A stretch of DNA of 64,000 nt, from assembly GCA_942491885.1 (NCBI GenBank), contig CALOCQ010000002.1, positions 1,488,001-1,552,000 on the forward strand, in the 5' to 3' direction. This stretch comes from CALBPI01 sp942491885. Its GTDB lineage: Bacteria; Pseudomonadota; Gammaproteobacteria; Steroidobacterales; Woeseiaceae. The notes beneath the pieces are model-generated. The model ran no database searches. It worked only from the letters and a program-made list of their open reading frames with translations, and was not told the origin of the DNA. Shown piece after piece: positions 62,657 to 64,000 of this stretch; position 1 is the stretch's first letter, and every line of letters begins with the position of its first letter. The position numbers and the translations under genes are program-made.

Positions 62657-63822
62657 CCGTTCTGATCTGCAATAATTTGCCATCCGCCGTCGATGCGCTG
62701 CCAATAAAGGCGGCGCATCGTCGTTATGGGCTTGGCGTTCTTGCGATTCAGGGTCTGACGAAAGCGCGTCAGGTAGATGCCCTCGTCGCTGTCAGCCACA
62801 AAAACCTGTAGTTCGGCCAGTATCATGCTGCGCGCAATGCCGCTGCGCATTGCCGCGATGGTTGCGGCGCGCCAGCCCGATGTCGGCTGCCCGAATCGGG
62901 TAAAGTCGGCAGCATGCAAGGCGAAGTAGTCTTGCGTATCCGCGGCCAGAAAAGCTGAGCGCCAGCGCATCAGCGCCATCTGCAATTCAGGCCCGACCGC
63001 GTCGCTGGCTTGCGGTGTTTGCCAATCCAGAGATTGCGCGACAACAACCGGCGTAGCGCCAAGCTCGAGACGCGCTGCCAACGCTTCAATCCGATTGTTA
63101 TCGAACGCGATGCAGCCATCCGTATCGCGCGGCGGGCGAATATTGTTGTCTGGATCGATACCGTGCAGCCAGATGCCGTCGCCGCTGCGGCGTTGACGAC
63201 GATCCAGCGCATTGGGGTAGTCGAGTGGAAACACGCGAGCGCCATAGCGCGCAGGCAGGTCGCCCGGATCAAGCTCATCCACTGGCCAATAGACGCCAAT
63301 CGGCGTGCGCTTATCGCCGCGACGCCACTTGTCGGCGCCGGCAGCACCAGCCGACACATAAAATGCGTCAGCGATCTGCCAGTCAGTGGGCCCACGTTGC
63401 ATCAACCATGCCGCAGAGCGACTCACATCAACCAGCAAAACCTGTGCGGTCTGCTCCGGTAGTTGAACGACATTGCCAGGCAAGCCGACAACCTCGGGAC
63501 GAATTCCTTCCAGCCAACGCTCCCGGGCCGTCGACCAATACGGCCTCAGTGATGCAAATGATTGATTGCCGGTGGTTGCATAGTTGCCTTGCGAGAGATC
63601 AGTAACCTCGCGGACGAGTTGGCGCGCCAGGGCTACTGGATGATCATGCTGCAATTGTTGCGCTTGCCCCAGCGCGGCCGGCAGATTTCCGGCCAGCACG
63701 TTTCGCATGACCTCAAGCACCACCTGCTCAGGGATCTCAACAGGGGCATCCTGTGCCGCGGCAATCGCATGGCTGGCGAGCAGGCAATACAAAACCATGC
63801 AGACGCTTAGGCGGCAACGCAT
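62653..63822 (-). CDS. L,D-transpeptidase with C-terminal NTF2-like domain
   Basis: A 389-residue exported cell-wall enzyme. Signal peptide at 1-22 (VCMVLYCLLASHAIAAAQ). The YkuD domain lies at about 140-265: VLLVDVSRSAAWLMQR, ADKWRRGDKRTPIGVYWP, IWLHGIDPDN and the catalytic Cys in DTDGCIAFDNNRIEAL, where DGC stands for the usual SHGC. The last 120 residues (MRWRSAFLAADTQDYFALHAADFTRF, RFRQTLNRKNAKP, DGGWQIIADQNG) look like an NTF2/SnoaL-type domain, as in some murein L,D-transpeptidases. It makes or edits 3-3 cross-links or lipoprotein links. The gene converges on dsbA with a 4-base overlap of the stops. Confidence 0.85.
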   Translation of the reverse strand: MRCRLSVCMVLYCLLASHAIAAAQDAPVEIPEQVVLEVMRNVLAGNLPAALGQAQQLQHDHPVALARQLVREVTDLSQGNYATTGNQSFASLRPYWSTARERWLEGIRPEVVGLPGNVVQLPEQTAQVLLVDVSRSAAWLMQRGPTDWQIADAFYVSAGAAGADKWRRGDKRTPIGVYWPVDELDPGDLPARYGARVFPLDYPNALDRRQRRSGDGIWLHGIDPDNNIRPPRDTDGCIAFDNNRIEALAARLELGATPVVVAQSLDWQTPQASDAVGPELQMALMRWRSAFLAADTQDYFALHAADFTRFGQPTSGWRAATIAAMRSGIARSMILAELQVFVADSDEGIYLTRFRQTLNRKNAKPITTMRRLYWQRIDGGWQIIADQNG

Positions 63823-63919
63823 AACCAGCTCGGCTCAGAGGAAATAGGAATGCGGATCTATGCCGAAAGTCCCCGCAGGATGACCAGCAATAATCCACAG
63901 CGCCTTATTATTCGATGGG

Positions 63920-64000
63920 TCAGGGGCTGAATGAGGCCAGATTGACGACCTTGGGTGACGCAACTGGTTCCTTATCCTGGCTGCGCACGACCAGCAATCG
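63920..64000 (-). CDS. C-terminal end of an unidentified gene, partial
   Basis: An open minus-strand frame enters from the window edge and stops at 63920-63922, ending KVVNLASFSP. It lies directly upstream of the L,D-transpeptidase and runs in the same direction, so they may share an operon. About 26 residues are not enough to name it. Confidence 0.35.
   Translation of the reverse strand, partial: RLLVVRSQDKEPVASPKVVNLASFSP

Noticed and set aside
1..64000. CRISPR arrays, tRNA or rRNA genes, prophage
   Set aside because: No regular spaced repeats, no tRNA-like T-loop with acceptor pairing, and no integrase, portal or capsid genes were seen.

Overview
The window reads as a gammaproteobacterial chromosome segment. 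Evidence includes an E. coli-type GshA, a PspABC/PspF envelope-stress locus with a sigma-54 promoter, ExeA/GspB, BolA, LptG, TrhO, and the order polA - small RNA - engB - cytochrome c4 - dsbA. Two features are unusual for this class: a complete mevalonate pathway beside ispA, and an arginine cluster built on an N-acetylornithine-type carbamoyltransferase. I see no tRNA, rRNA, CRISPR array or insertion sequence.

Quality varies along the window. Bases 1-8460 and about 50.3-61.9 kb are full of single-base frameshifts in otherwise recognisable housekeeping genes, which looks like consensus error rather than gene decay. Bases 8.46-50.1 kb are mostly clean, with a few isolated shifts near 29.2, 42.9, 43.6, 46.1 and 48.3 kb. 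At about 8463 an lptG gene without its 5' end abuts a quinone-oxidoreductase gene without its 3' end on the same strand, so the first 8.46 kb may be joined to the rest artificially or by a rearrangement.

Layout. 1-8.46 kb: tail of a likely ccoS, a TauE/SafE-type membrane protein, OmpW, a secreted trypsin-like protease, an operon bolA-trhO-aruI-like-conserved protein, a repeat protein, an RDD protein and truncated lptG. 8.5-16 kb: SDR and ferredoxin-reductase pair, two exported proteins of unknown function, a sulfotransferase-like/aminotransferase-IV pair, gshA and bactofilin. 16-25 kb: a GGDEF-EAL protein, an expanded psp operon with divergent pspF, and a GntR-controlled ABC exporter. 25-29.8 kb: mdh, fadE with a lysine-rich tail, and a DUF4286-DUF3667 protein. 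29.9-37.1 kb: mvaS, a HMG-CoA reductase-mevalonate kinase-IPP isomerase fusion, phosphomevalonate kinase, diphosphomevalonate decarboxylase and ispA, which together carry acetoacetyl-CoA plus acetyl-CoA to prenyl diphosphates. 37.1-48.3 kb: dinB, gspAB, a fatty-acid-kinase-like DAK2-DegV fusion, SRAP protein, ABC-2 exporter, a divergent FlhD-like/FlhC-like pair, mscL, NRDE protein and an esterase. 48.4-56.6 kb: argR-argG-(P-loop protein)-argC-argD-argF'-argB-argH in tight or overlapping order. 56.7-64 kb: thioesterase, LptM-like lipoprotein, polA, a candidate small RNA at the Spot 42/ErsA position, engB, cytochrome c4, dsbA and an L,D-transpeptidase.

The best leads are (1) the mevalonate fusion protein, (2) the divergent FlhD/FlhC-like regulators with no flagellar genes nearby, (3) the small RNA with an anti-Shine-Dalgarno loop between polA and engB, and (4) the unassigned P-loop protein inside an arginine operon that has no visible N-acetylglutamate synthase.
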